Below are positions 44,928 through 53,842 of a DNA stretch of 64,000 nt, piece by piece; within the stretch, counting starts at the first letter, position 1, and every line of letters begins with the position of its first letter. The stretch is from Sphingobacterium sp. CZ-UAM (GTDB lineage Bacteria > Bacteroidota > Bacteroidia > Sphingobacteriales > Sphingobacteriaceae): positions 1 to 64,000 of the forward strand of contig NZ_MTCM01000002.1 of assembly GCF_002000245.1 (NCBI RefSeq). The letters run 5' to 3'. The notes under the pieces were generated by a model that saw nothing but the letters and a program-made list of their open reading frames with translations, was not told the DNA's origin and made no database searches. The position numbers and the translations under genes were made by a program.

Positions 44928-45080
44928 ATTGCTAGTTTTTATTTGCGGTTAATTTATGTCAGGACGGGACAGGCGAATGAATAGGTCGTTCCGTTGGGGG
45001 CACCTATTTGGGTGTTTTAGATGTTTTCGTTTATAAGTCTTATTAGGTGTCAACTTAATTAAGGAGGGGGCAATTAAACA

Positions 45081-45112
45081 AAAAAAGCCTGTTCAGAAGA
45101 ACAGGCTTTTTT
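45081..45112. terminator. Terminator of the tRNA-Phe pair (bidirectional)
   Basis: AAAAAAGCCTGTTC (45081-45094) pairs with GAACAGGCTTTTTT (45099-45112) around AGAA, next to the tRNA 3' end. A/T runs on both sides allow termination in both directions. Confidence 0.85.
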
Positions 45113-45114
45113 TG

Positions 45115-45187
45115 TGGTGCCACCTGGGTTCGAACCAGGGACACAAGGATTTTCAGTCCTTTGCTCTACCAGCTGAGCTATGGCACC
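45115..45187 (-). tRNA. tRNA-Phe (anticodon GAA), copy 1
   Basis: 73 nt. Acceptor GGTGCCA pairs with TGGCACC, discriminator A; D-arm AGCTCAGCTGGTAGAGC, T-arm GGTTCGAACC. Anticodon GAA at 45152-45154. CCA is not encoded. Identical to copy 2. Confidence 0.95.
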
Positions 45188-45229
45188 AGTTGACCTTTTA
45201 TTTAAATCTGTGATCATCAGATTGAAGCG

Positions 45230-45302
45230 TGGTGCCACCTGGGTTCGAACCAGGGACACAAGGATTTTCAGTCCTTTGCTCTACCAGCTGAGCTATGGCA
45301 CC
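45230..45302 (-). tRNA. tRNA-Phe (anticodon GAA), copy 2
   Basis: Sequence identical to copy 1 over all 73 nt; anticodon at 45267-45269. A 42-base spacer separates the two, which probably form one transcript starting before 45302 and ending at the hairpin at 45081-45112. Confidence 0.95.
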
Positions 45303-45465
45303 GCTTTTTTGCTATGGGTTTGTTCCCCTATTGCGATGCAAATATAGTGTGATAATTTGAATTCTAAAATTTTTATGGAGATTATTTTCGCTCTTTTTTC
45401 GAAAGTGTTGATTTTGATCGAGATAAAATTACAAGAAACTAACATAGAGGAAAAGGAATAAGCTG

Positions 45466-45473
45466 TATCTTTG
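45466..45473 (+). promoter_or_regulatory. mnmA promoter (-7 element)
   Basis: TATCTTTG matches TAnnTTTG and lies 17 bases before the ATG, so the mRNA leader would be only about 10 nt. Confidence 0.55.
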
Positions 45474-45490
45474 CATTTCAATAAATAGCG

Positions 45491-46582
45491 ATGAGTAAAA
45501 GAGGAAGAGTTTTAGTTGCAATGAGTGGAGGGGTCGATAGCTCCGTTGCTTCTGTCATGCTCCACGAACAAGGATATGAGGTCATAGGTATCACGATGAA
45601 GACCTGGGATTATGCATCTGCAGGTGGTTCATCCAAGGAGACGGGATGTTGTAGCCTCGACAGTATCAATGATGCTCGTACATTAGCCGTAAACTATGGT
45701 TTCCCGCATTATATATTAGATATACGCGATGAGTTTGGAGACTTTGTAATAGATAATTTTGTTGAGGAATATATTGCTGGGCGTACACCCAATCCATGTG
45801 TTCTTTGTAATACCCACATCAAATGGGAAGCGTTGATGAAACGTGCTGATAAATTGGATTGTGAATTTATCGCTACGGGACACTACGCCAATATCCGTAT
45901 GCACGACAATGGCCGTTATGTCATATCAAAGGGTAAGGATGAAAATAAAGATCAGTCTTACGTCTTATGGGGCGTATCGCAGGAGAACCTAGCTCGTACA
46001 CAGTTTCCGTTAGGATCTTTCACGAAAAAGGAGATCCGTCAAATGGCGCTCGATATGGGACAGAAGGAGCTTGCCAATAAATCGGAAAGCTACGAAATCT
46101 GTTTTGTGCCAGACAATGACTACCGTGCGTTTCTGAGACATAAAGTACCTACATTAGATCAGCAGATCGGTCCGGGTAATTTTATCCTTTCAGACGGAAC
46201 AGTTGTCGGTAAACATATTGGGTACCCGTATTTTACCATCGGCCAACGTAAAGGTTTAGGCATTGCTTTGGGTAAACCCATGTTTGTGATCGAAATTCTC
46301 CCTGAAAGCAATACGGTGGTATTGGGGGAGGAGCATGAGCTTGAAAAATCACATGCCTATGTGCGTAATGTGAATTTTGTCAAATATGCGGGTCTTGACC
46401 AGCCAATGGAGGCAATTTCAAAAGTACGTTATAAAGATTCAGGAGCTTTGTCGACGATTTCGCAAGAGGGTGATAAGGTACGTATAGACTTTGTGCATAA
46501 TGTAAAAGGTATCGCGCCGGGACAATCAGCCGTATTCTACGAAGGAAATGACCTTTTAGGTGGTGGTTTCTTGATGAAATAA
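45491..46582 (+). CDS. mnmA: tRNA-specific 2-thiouridylase MnmA
   Basis: 363 residues, standard. PP-loop SGGVDSS (about 12-18), TPNPCVLCNTHIKW with the catalytic Cys, TGHYA, SYVLW and the second catalytic Cys in SYEICFVPD, then the C-terminal beta-barrel (GQRKGLGIALGKP). It thiolates U34 of Lys, Glu and Gln tRNAs using a persulfide. Single-gene unit between a -7 element and a perfect hairpin. Confidence 0.95.
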   Translation: MSKRGRVLVAMSGGVDSSVASVMLHEQGYEVIGITMKTWDYASAGGSSKETGCCSLDSINDARTLAVNYGFPHYILDIRDEFGDFVIDNFVEEYIAGRTPNPCVLCNTHIKWEALMKRADKLDCEFIATGHYANIRMHDNGRYVISKGKDENKDQSYVLWGVSQENLARTQFPLGSFTKKEIRQMALDMGQKELANKSESYEICFVPDNDYRAFLRHKVPTLDQQIGPGNFILSDGTVVGKHIGYPYFTIGQRKGLGIALGKPMFVIEILPESNTVVLGEEHELEKSHAYVRNVNFVKYAGLDQPMEAISKVRYKDSGALSTISQEGDKVRIDFVHNVKGIAPGQSAVFYEGNDLLGGGFLMK

Positions 46583-46616
46583 TAAAAGCTGATCTGAAAT
46601 TCAGCATAAGAATTCT

Positions 46617-46654
46617 AATCCCTATACTGTAAATACAGTATAGGGATTTTTATT
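46617..46654 (+). terminator. Terminator after mnmA
   Basis: AATCCCTATACTGTA (46617-46631) pairs with TACAGTATAGGGATT (46634-46648), then a T-rich run. Likely also serves the convergent gene ending at 46689. Confidence 0.85.
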
Positions 46655-46688
46655 TTATAAGGGGTGTAACGTTCTTGCTATTCTATTT

Positions 46689-47435
46689 TTATTCGGGATT
46701 TCTAAGGTTGTGTGCTGCTATTATGCCGGCAGGATTTAAGTCAACCGAATTGAGAAGTAGGGCATAACTACTTCTTTTTTCAAGATAGAGAGTCGAAAGC
46801 GATACCAAGATGGTATCGTAATTTTTATCAGGTGAATCAAAGGTGAGTGTTGTGGCCTCATGCTTTTGATTATCATATCGTGTTAATTCGATTTCGTGGG
46901 AGCCAATTGTTAGCGCATATTTTTGATCAAAAGATAAGGCTACAATTTCAATTTTTAGGATGATAAGGTTACATGCCTTAGGCCAATAGAAATTTTGTTG
47001 TGTGTTCAATTCGGGCAGTTGTACTGAGGTGGTTCCCGTAGCAGCAAAAGTCACATTGGTATCGAAATAAAGATAATCATAGATGTGGCAATTCTTATTG
47101 AATTGAAAGCCGACCAGTCCCTGGATATTTCCTCGAGCGATTCTTTGTTCTCCGGGGTCGTATTTTCCATTACCAAGCAGTACACGTTGCATACGTCTAA
47201 CCAGTCTGTTGTGCATGCCGCTGTCATGTATGTTTTGATGCACAGCATTGAAAGCCCGGCGGATTGTTGCACCCGCTGCGCTCGCGGTTCCGAAATCGGA
47301 AGCAGCAGCTTCAGTCCACCTTGTTTGGCGTATTTTGTCCAATGACTTGGACTGCACGACATTTTTGTCTCCAACTTTACGATTGACCAAATTTCTAATT
47401 TGACCTCTCAGATATCCATTTTCAATTATAGCCAT
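46689..47435 (-). CDS. Uncharacterised protein
   Basis: 248 residues, not recognised. The basic N-terminus (YLRGQIRNLVNRKVGDKNVVQS, RWTEAAASDFGTASAAGA) followed by an all-beta second half loosely recalls DUF6266-like Bacteroidota proteins, but the likeness is weak. No signal peptide. On the minus strand, TATCTTTA lies only 6-13 bases before the ATG, so the transcript could be leaderless. No conserved neighbours. Confidence 0.55.
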   Translation of the reverse strand: MAIIENGYLRGQIRNLVNRKVGDKNVVQSKSLDKIRQTRWTEAAASDFGTASAAGATIRRAFNAVHQNIHDSGMHNRLVRRMQRVLLGNGKYDPGEQRIARGNIQGLVGFQFNKNCHIYDYLYFDTNVTFAATGTTSVQLPELNTQQNFYWPKACNLIILKIEIVALSFDQKYALTIGSHEIELTRYDNQKHEATTLTFDSPDKNYDTILVSLSTLYLEKRSSYALLLNSVDLNPAGIIAAHNLRNPE

Positions 47436-47958
47436 ACCTAAAGATACGCTTTTAAATTTCTTTTAGGTAATTTATCGTAACTTTTGCGAAATTTAAAATC
47501 GTGAAGTAAGGGGCTTTACGAATTTTGAAATTAGTGGTACTTCAAGATAATGAAATTGCTAACAGATAGCACTATGGTTCGCTACTGACTTAGCTAAGAT
47601 AGCTTTTACATCCGATTAAGAAAGGTATTGTGTGGGAGGTGCTTCTGAGATTATATCAGTTTGCGTGCGAGGTAAACTCGGTGTCAACACGGAGTGAACA
47701 CGGACTCAGCCCGGAATAAGGTGGTTTAGGATGTTCGTCTGTTATGTTTGTTCCCTGTGGGTGAAATGAGATAAACCTGATCTCTTGTAAATATACAATG
47801 CGTTTTCTGTTTTTCGTTTTTTAAGGACATTTTTTTTGAACGGTTTAGTATACGTATGTATTATAGTTATTTCTATGTGTATAGAAAATATTTACAATTT
47901 ATTTTTATTTGTTTGTAAATACTTTATTTTTGTATTTATAAACTATACTAATATAATT
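47436..47958. other. Intergenic region before the AT-rich unknown pair
   Basis: Contains an imperfect hairpin (47490-47506 with 47514-47532), a short direct repeat (ACACGGAGTGA / ACACGGACTCA near 47690-47712) and the promoter of the next gene. No gene is supported. Confidence 0.4.
47925..47932 (+). promoter_or_regulatory. Promoter (-7 element) of the unknown gene pair
   Basis: TATTTTTG matches TAnnTTTG; TTTT at 47902-47905 is near the -33 position. The element lies inside the upstream open frame and so supports the ATG at 47959 as the true start. Confidence 0.5.
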
Positions 47959-49125
47959 ATGGTAGAAGAACAGCCAATAAAAAGGCAGTCGGTCTGGATC
48001 TGGGACGAAGACTATCCTTATTCATTAGATACTAATGAATTGCAAAATCCAATAATTGCGCTTGAAGATGTGTTTTCAAATTATTCTTTGGTTGATTGTC
48101 AATATCTATTATGGGAATGGAAGCATTGCCACTACCGACCCTATCTCTTTTCGTTTGGCAATGGTATACATACGCTTTATCACTTCATGGGTAAAATACA
48201 AAAGCTCCTTAATGTAGGCTGGTTAATCGACAAGGAGTTTGGTTGTGCTCAACTTTTAGTTGCCAGCGATAACCTTGCTTTCCAAGAATTCAAGGACAAT
48301 AATTATTGTTCGTTTTTTACTGAGTCGAATAATAGCTTGAAGTCAGTGATTACTACAACTTTTGATCAAGAAGAAGGGCTTCAGGGATTCATGAATGTAT
48401 TGCGGCATTGGTGGGAGATGGGAGTGGGCTGGCGGCATCTGGATGTCGGTGACCGATGTAATGTGGGAAGTGAAATTCCTGAGTTTAGGCGACTTACCCT
48501 AATGGTCGAAATAATGAATTTTATTTATAGAAGTAATGGAATGAAAGAGTCACAAAAAATGAGAGAGTCACAAAATGTGTATGCCTGCAGTAGCTATCTT
48601 TCTTTGGAGGAAGGGAGGCAGCCCGTAAAGACAATAATGAGAATATTTAATAAATGGGAATATGAAGATTTAAAGGAATTTCTTCGAAAATTATTTTATA
48701 CAATGGAATCCCATGGAGGTCTTGAAGAAGGAATTATGGGGGATAGGGGGGGTATAGCCCATACCTTTCACAAATTGATAGATCTTGCTCACCAGCTATC
48801 ATTGAACAATGAAAGCTTTTTTGGGGATGTAAAACACTTTATAATGCATGAAGTTTCGGAGTTTGAGAATTTTTGGACGGATTATGATAACCCTCCCTTT
48901 CATCATTTACCAAAAATGGACTTAGATTACTTGGTCACTAAGTTAAAAGGCATTAAATATGACTTACTTCATCGAAATCTTCATGAATTTATGTTGCTTT
49001 TAGTTGGCCCCGAAGACGAATTTACAGATAATTATACTCGTGTGATTTCTTTGTTTCAAGGGTTAGAGGAGTTGTTGGAAGTTCTCTATCTCATTATGTT
49101 GAGCCGTGTACAAACAGAATGGTAA
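47959..49125 (+). CDS. Uncharacterised helix-rich protein A of an AT-rich pair
   Basis: 388 residues from the ATG at 47959 (MVEEQPIKRQSVW). The frame extends 41 codons upstream as a hydrophobic stretch, but the -7 element at 47925 argues against it. The protein is rich in Trp, Phe, Leu and acidic residues and mostly helical, without a recognised domain. PVKTIMRIFNKWEYEDLKEF and FHKLIDLAHQLSLNNESFF resemble parts of the next protein (TVLLKIFGKSTIDTILNE and FQKLTEMAYLINRYEDY), so the two may be distant paralogues. Function unknown. Confidence 0.6.
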   Translation: MVEEQPIKRQSVWIWDEDYPYSLDTNELQNPIIALEDVFSNYSLVDCQYLLWEWKHCHYRPYLFSFGNGIHTLYHFMGKIQKLLNVGWLIDKEFGCAQLLVASDNLAFQEFKDNNYCSFFTESNNSLKSVITTTFDQEEGLQGFMNVLRHWWEMGVGWRHLDVGDRCNVGSEIPEFRRLTLMVEIMNFIYRSNGMKESQKMRESQNVYACSSYLSLEEGRQPVKTIMRIFNKWEYEDLKEFLRKLFYTMESHGGLEEGIMGDRGGIAHTFHKLIDLAHQLSLNNESFFGDVKHFIMHEVSEFENFWTDYDNPPFHHLPKMDLDYLVTKLKGIKYDLLHRNLHEFMLLLVGPEDEFTDNYTRVISLFQGLEELLEVLYLIMLSRVQTEW

Positions 49126-49138
49126 TTAATTTTAAATT

Positions 49139-50407
49139 ATGGATATACTAAAACCGATCGGAATAATTGATCTAGAGACAAGTAAACACGATATATCTTA
49201 CAAAAGTATGCTTACATTATATTGGCAGTTTTTTGACGCGACTGACTACGAAAGTCATTTGCTTGCCAATGATAAGCTTTTAAGAACTGTGATGTCGAAC
49301 GAAATTTATCCTGATTTATATCTTGCAAACGCGACATATCGATTAGAGTTAAATAGGAGATTGATAGATTTAGCATGGCTGTATCTGACTTATAAAGAAA
49401 ATGTTGGAGGGGGGTGTGAGTTTCGTATTGTTGATGATTCAAAAAGATACCGGCCAGAGTTTTGTTATGTCAATAATAGCACATACTACTTTGATGATTA
49501 TTCGTGTTTACACATTAAATTTGATGAACAATATAAACCATTTAGACGCGAAGATGATTATATGGAAGTGGTTTACCGCTTTAAGGGGAAGGTTCGTTGG
49601 TTGTCGTTGGACGAAATTGAAAATCCTTATATGTTTTATAGGTCTATTTTTGAAAATAGGACACATCTCGATTGGATTCAATTGCTTGCTAAATGGGGAG
49701 AATATACTTTCTTATCAACAAGTATTTGTCAAGAGATTGATGGTGGAGAAGTTTATGATACGTATGTTCTTTTTCAGAAATTAACAGAAATGGCTTATTT
49801 GATAAATCGCTATGAAGATTATATTCCAGATTCAAGGGCATTTTTATATTCAGAATTCGGTGAATATCCGTCAAATTTAACGATAGACGAAATTATAAGT
49901 CCACAAACAGTGCTGCTTAAGATATTTGGAAAATCTACTATTGATACAATTCTTAATGAAATGTTTTGGTGGTTGGATTCTATTTTAAACGGACAAGAGA
50001 TTAGTGATTTTAAGCGCGTCTATACTGTTTACACATCCGTTTTAAAGATTGTGGAATTTTGTTGGATATTTAAGCCGCATAAGAGGCCGCGCATTGGATT
50101 GAAAGATGATGATAGCGATGAAAATGCCTTTTACACTTCTTCTTTTGAATCATTAAATTATCAAACTAATTATTTGGAGATAAAGGAAAGATCAGAACCA
50201 TTATTTGCTCTTAATTGGATTTTTTCTGAATACCAAAGAGAAATAGGGTATTTGAGGTCTGTGCTAACAGACTGTTTTGAAGTTTCTGTTGGAAAAGGAA
50301 GCTCATCTCTCAATATTATAGTTATAGAGAGCTTAAAAACGAATTGTGCTAAGTTTATTGAACTAGCCTATTTATTTCACCTGGTTCTACTAGAAGAAAA
50401 AGAATAG
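49139..50407 (+). CDS. Uncharacterised helix-rich protein B of an AT-rich pair
   Basis: 422 residues, starting 13 bases after protein A, certainly co-transcribed. Acidic, rich in Tyr, Phe and Leu, no signal peptide or domain recognised. It shares short helical patterns with protein A. The coding sequence is clearly more AT-rich than most of the window, with frequent ATA and AAT codons, which suggests acquired DNA. The pair ends at an 18-bp perfect terminator. Function unknown. Confidence 0.6.
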   Translation: MDILKPIGIIDLETSKHDISYKSMLTLYWQFFDATDYESHLLANDKLLRTVMSNEIYPDLYLANATYRLELNRRLIDLAWLYLTYKENVGGGCEFRIVDDSKRYRPEFCYVNNSTYYFDDYSCLHIKFDEQYKPFRREDDYMEVVYRFKGKVRWLSLDEIENPYMFYRSIFENRTHLDWIQLLAKWGEYTFLSTSICQEIDGGEVYDTYVLFQKLTEMAYLINRYEDYIPDSRAFLYSEFGEYPSNLTIDEIISPQTVLLKIFGKSTIDTILNEMFWWLDSILNGQEISDFKRVYTVYTSVLKIVEFCWIFKPHKRPRIGLKDDDSDENAFYTSSFESLNYQTNYLEIKERSEPLFALNWIFSEYQREIGYLRSVLTDCFEVSVGKGSSSLNIIVIESLKTNCAKFIELAYLFHLVLLEEKE

Positions 50408-50527
50408 CGATGCCATTTGCAAAACTTACGCTTTATGACTATTTCCCGCGGAGATTACACCATAATGGTTTTTTAGTATGCTAGGCTCGTAATAAGAGAT
50501 TGATAATAGAGAGGAGGATGTTGGATT

Positions 50528-50574
50528 GCTCAAAAAAAAAGCAATAATCGATTGAAATTGCTTTTTTTTTGAGC
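50528..50574. terminator. Long bidirectional terminator
   Basis: An 18-bp perfect stem: GCTC-A9-GCAAT (50528-50545) with ATTGC-T9-GAGC (50557-50574). Confidence 0.85.
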
Positions 50575-50660
50575 GATTTCTTTCATGAACTTCATTCAAA
50601 AGGGAAAATAAGATGACATAATTTTGTTAAAATTACTAATAATTTTAGTAATTTTAACTT

Positions 50661-51725
50661 ATGAATCAGTCAGAATATTTTAAGGGCAGAGGGGCACAGA
50701 TCAACCCCAATAACAAATTTTTTTCCAACCAGTATGTGCAGGAGCACATTGAAGGCTTGGATGAGGAATTTCTTGGGGCCGAAAAAACGCAATTTATTCC
50801 GACACATCCGAAGTCCATTATCTCCAAATCCAATAGCCCAGACCTGCGATTTGAACGATCAATCAATCCCTATCAGGGCTGTGAGCATGGCTGTATTTAC
50901 TGCTATGCCCGCAATTCACATGAATACTGGGGCTTTAGTGCCGGATTAGACTTCGAGCGCAAAATCCTGGTCAAACACAATGCTGCTCAACTTCTGGAGC
51001 ATGAATTCCGCAAGTCCAGTTACCAGCCTGATTTGATTATGCTCTCAGGCAATACCGATTGCTACCAACCTATCGAACGGAAATTGGGGATCACACGATC
51101 GCTTTTAGAATTGATGCTAAAATATCGAAATCCAGTTTCCATCATCAGCAAGAATGTATTGATGCGAAGGGATTTTGACCTCTTGCGTGAGCTTGCAGCA
51201 CTGAATCTGGTATCCGTTGCCGTGACCATTAATTCCCTAAGGGAGGAGGTTCGGCAAAAGATGGAACCCAGGACGGCTACTGCCTCGGCCCGTTTAAAAC
51301 TCATTGAGGGATTGGCGGGGATAGGTGTGCCTGTGATGCTAATGATAGCGCCCATTGTTCCCGGGATCAACAGCGACGAGATTTCAGATTTGATCCGTTC
51401 GGGAGCAGATGCGGGCGCAATTACCGCCTCTTATACCATTGTTAGACTTAACGGGCAGATCGGTGGTATATTTAAAGATTGGTTGTATCAGAATTATCCC
51501 GATCGCGCCGAAAAGGTATTGCATTGGATCGAGGCTTGTCATGGCGGAAAAATTAATGATACTGATTTCGGACGGCGTATAAAAGGGGATGGCAATATGG
51601 CAGAGAGCCTGCAGCATTTATTTAAACTTTCTGTGAAGAAATATATGAATAATGGGGTGCTTCCGCCTCTGAGAAGGGATCTTTTCCGCTTGCCGGATGC
51701 GGGTGTGCAACTGGGATTATTTTAA
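50661..51725 (+). CDS. Radical SAM protein, PA0069/SplB-like
   Basis: 354 residues. GCEHGCIYCYAR gives the radical SAM cysteines C74, C78 and C81 (CxxxCxxC), and the flanking SINPYQG and LIMLSGNTDCYQP match the PA0069 family, relatives of spore photoproduct lyase. The N-terminal GRGAQINPNNKF is also family-typical. The substrate is not known for this family. Single gene with a hairpin at its end. Confidence 0.88.
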   Translation: MNQSEYFKGRGAQINPNNKFFSNQYVQEHIEGLDEEFLGAEKTQFIPTHPKSIISKSNSPDLRFERSINPYQGCEHGCIYCYARNSHEYWGFSAGLDFERKILVKHNAAQLLEHEFRKSSYQPDLIMLSGNTDCYQPIERKLGITRSLLELMLKYRNPVSIISKNVLMRRDFDLLRELAALNLVSVAVTINSLREEVRQKMEPRTATASARLKLIEGLAGIGVPVMLMIAPIVPGINSDEISDLIRSGADAGAITASYTIVRLNGQIGGIFKDWLYQNYPDRAEKVLHWIEACHGGKINDTDFGRRIKGDGNMAESLQHLFKLSVKKYMNNGVLPPLRRDLFRLPDAGVQLGLF

Positions 51726-51731
51726 TACAAC

Positions 51732-51766
51732 AAAGGCCAGATTCATTTGAGAGTCTGGCCTTTGTT
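51732..51766. terminator. Terminator between convergent genes
   Basis: AAAGGCCAGA (51732-51741) pairs with TCTGGCCTTT (51754-51763). Confidence 0.7.
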
Positions 51767-51820
51767 CTGAGCAGAATACGGCTTCCGAAAGCACGGAGTC
51801 ATAAATTGATGCTCAAATTC

Positions 51821-53242
51821 TTATTTTTTTCTATTGATCAATACGTAACTGATATATAATAGTAATAACCACACCGGAATCAATTCAACCGGTAATTTCA
51901 TGCCAGTTACCCACATGATACCCAGCACAGCAATCAGAAAGATCAGACAGATATAATTGCTCAATGGATAGAGAAACGAAGGAAATTTCGTTTTTACATG
52001 CGCATCGATTTTGTTTTTTCTAAAGTATAAATGCGTGATTGAAATCATTAGCCAGTTGATGATCAATGAAGAAACAACCAGCGACATCAGGATCTCCAAT
52101 GCATTTTTTGGTGCAACATAATTGATAAAGACACAAATCGCGGCAAACACTGCTGAAACCAGAATAGCATTTATAGGCGCATGATTTTTGTTAAGCTTGG
52201 ACAAAAACTTGGGTGCATTACCTTGTTCAGCGAGCCCAAAGAGCATTCTGCTATTACTGTAAACACTGCTATTGTATACAGATAAGGCCGCGGTGAGCAC
52301 GATCAGGTTGAGTGCGTTTGCGATAATTTTTGTGAAATAGAATGTTTTTCCGAATAGGGTAAATTCAAAACCATTAAGTTTGTCAAAGACCAATACAAAA
52401 GGACTCGTATCCGCGGTGATATTTGTCCAAGGTGTGAGGGAAAACAAGATAATCAGAGCACCCACATAAAAGATTAGTATGCGGTAGATAACCTGATTGG
52501 TAGCTTTTGGTATATTTTTCTCGGGATGCTCGGCTTCGGCAGCAGTAATACCCACCAATTCGAGTCCACCAAAAGAAAACATGATCAGTGCCATGGCGGA
52601 TAGCAGACCTTCATAGCTGCCATCTCCAGCTTGGTTAAACCAGCCTTTTGGAAAGAACCCCCCATGCGAAGTCAGGTTGCCCAGGCTCGCCTGTTCACCT
52701 CCGGTACCACTAACCAGGAGATAGACACCAAAGACAATCATGGCAATAATAGCGACAACCTTAATGATTGAAAACCAAAATTCTGTCTCGCCATAAATTT
52801 TTACCGAAGCAAGATTAAGGGCATTGATAGCGAAGAAGAAAAATAAGCTGGATCCCCAGAGTGGGATTTCCGGCCACCAGAATTGAACATATACTCCAAT
52901 AGCTGTTAGTTCGGCCATGCTCACTAAAATATAGAGCACCCAGTAGTTCCAGCCAGAGGCATAGCCGGCAAAAGACCCCCAATATTTATTGGCGAAGTAA
53001 CTAAAGCTACCAGATACGGGTTCCTCAACCACCATTTCCCCCAATTGACGCATAATAAAAAATGCAATTATCCCTGCAAAGGCATAACCAAGTATCACTG
53101 CCGGTCCCGCTAGTGTGGCAGCTTTTCCTATCCCAAGAAACAATCCGGTTCCGATGGCGCCACCAAGTGCGATCAGCTGAATATGTCTATTTTGAAGTCC
53201 TCTTTTTAATTGTTTCGAATCCTTGTTATTCTGTTTCTCCAT
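51821..53242 (-). CDS. Amino-acid permease (APC/AAT family)
   Basis: 473 residues, 12 membrane segments. LIALGGAIGTGLFLGIGKA in helix 1 and the consensus FFIMRQLGEMVVEEPVSGSF loop, plus FGGLELVGITAAEAEHPEKN, identify the AAT family (AroP, PheP, ProY, GABA permeases). It imports an amino acid with protons across the inner membrane; which one cannot be told. Single gene with a long upstream spacer. Confidence 0.9.
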   Translation of the reverse strand: MEKQNNKDSKQLKRGLQNRHIQLIALGGAIGTGLFLGIGKAATLAGPAVILGYAFAGIIAFFIMRQLGEMVVEEPVSGSFSYFANKYWGSFAGYASGWNYWVLYILVSMAELTAIGVYVQFWWPEIPLWGSSLFFFFAINALNLASVKIYGETEFWFSIIKVVAIIAMIVFGVYLLVSGTGGEQASLGNLTSHGGFFPKGWFNQAGDGSYEGLLSAMALIMFSFGGLELVGITAAEAEHPEKNIPKATNQVIYRILIFYVGALIILFSLTPWTNITADTSPFVLVFDKLNGFEFTLFGKTFYFTKIIANALNLIVLTAALSVYNSSVYSNSRMLFGLAEQGNAPKFLSKLNKNHAPINAILVSAVFAAICVFINYVAPKNALEILMSLVVSSLIINWLMISITHLYFRKNKIDAHVKTKFPSFLYPLSNYICLIFLIAVLGIMWVTGMKLPVELIPVWLLLLYISYVLINRKK

Positions 53243-53616
53243 TTGTATGGTTAATACGGTTACTTATTTAATGTCGATCAGTCTTGATCCTGAATATTCT
53301 ACTCGTCTCTTTTCCAACGTAGGATTGAGATGAAATCGGTTTATCTGCAAAGTACTACAAATTATTTAATTTGCTACTACAGCATGTTTACCTAAGCGCA
53401 TAAAGTTAGTAAAACACTTAGGTATTTTATACAACTTGGGCTTCGCTTTTTGCTGAACCGGAAAGTAATCTTGATTAATGCTGCTGAAAGACAGCTTTTT
53501 AATGGAAAACGCTACCATGAGAATGGTAGCGTTTCTTTTGTTCGTAGCTAGTGTGATTTTTGGCCACTCCACCTTAGAACGAAATTTTGTTTGTAAATGA
53601 TACAATAAAAGATAAA
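53243..53616. other. Intergenic region between the permease and iron-uptake genes
   Basis: Contains the permease promoter region and the hairpin at 53507-53534 that ends the iron operon. A minus-strand open frame across it is not credible. No gene is supported. Confidence 0.4.
53507..53540. terminator. Terminator of the feo operon
   Basis: AAACGCTACCAT (53507-53518) pairs perfectly with ATGGTAGCGTTT (53523-53534). Confidence 0.7.
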
Positions 53617-53781
53617 TTAATTTGCTTTTTGTGGTTTTTCCGCTGTTCCGCAACTACATCCGCAACCTTTGGAGCAAGCTGATTTACCTTTGAGTGATTT
53701 ACGGACATTTCTAACGACATACCATACAGCCGCTAATACCAAAACTCCAACGATGAGATATTGTACTGTTATATTATCCAT
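53617..53781 (-). CDS. FeoB-associated Cys-rich membrane protein
   Basis: 54 residues, found by translating the gap. One membrane helix (about 7-24, QYLIVGVLVLAAVWYVV) is followed by a basic stretch and the cysteine cluster SACSKGCGCSCG. This is the FeoB-associated Cys-rich family, small proteins encoded after feoB and thought to act in the Feo iron-uptake complex much like FeoC. It lies 61 bases downstream of feoB on the same strand. Confidence 0.88.
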   Translation of the reverse strand: MDNITVQYLIVGVLVLAAVWYVVRNVRKSLKGKSACSKGCGCSCGTAEKPQKAN

Positions 53782-53842
53782 GACCTATTATTTTTAAGGG
53801 CTGTAAAAGTCGCTACTGAGCGAACTCGCACAACACGTTAAT

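Noticed and set aside
44849..44983. 44-codon ORF after the fucose operon
   Set aside because: It runs straight through the operon's terminator hairpin and has no promoter, start context or protein-like composition.
47836..47958. 41-residue hydrophobic N-terminal extension of protein A as a membrane anchor
   Set aside because: It lies upstream of and across a TAnnTTTG promoter element and looks like translated AT-rich DNA; the ATG at 47959 is better supported.
47959..50407. Calling the AT-rich pair an anti-phage system
   Set aside because: No nuclease, ATPase, TIR, CARF or other effector motif could be seen; the unknown function is reported as unknown.
53366..53653. 95-codon minus-strand ORF downstream of the feo genes
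   Set aside because: It overlaps the Cys-rich small gene out of frame and spans the terminator; its sequence is not protein-like.
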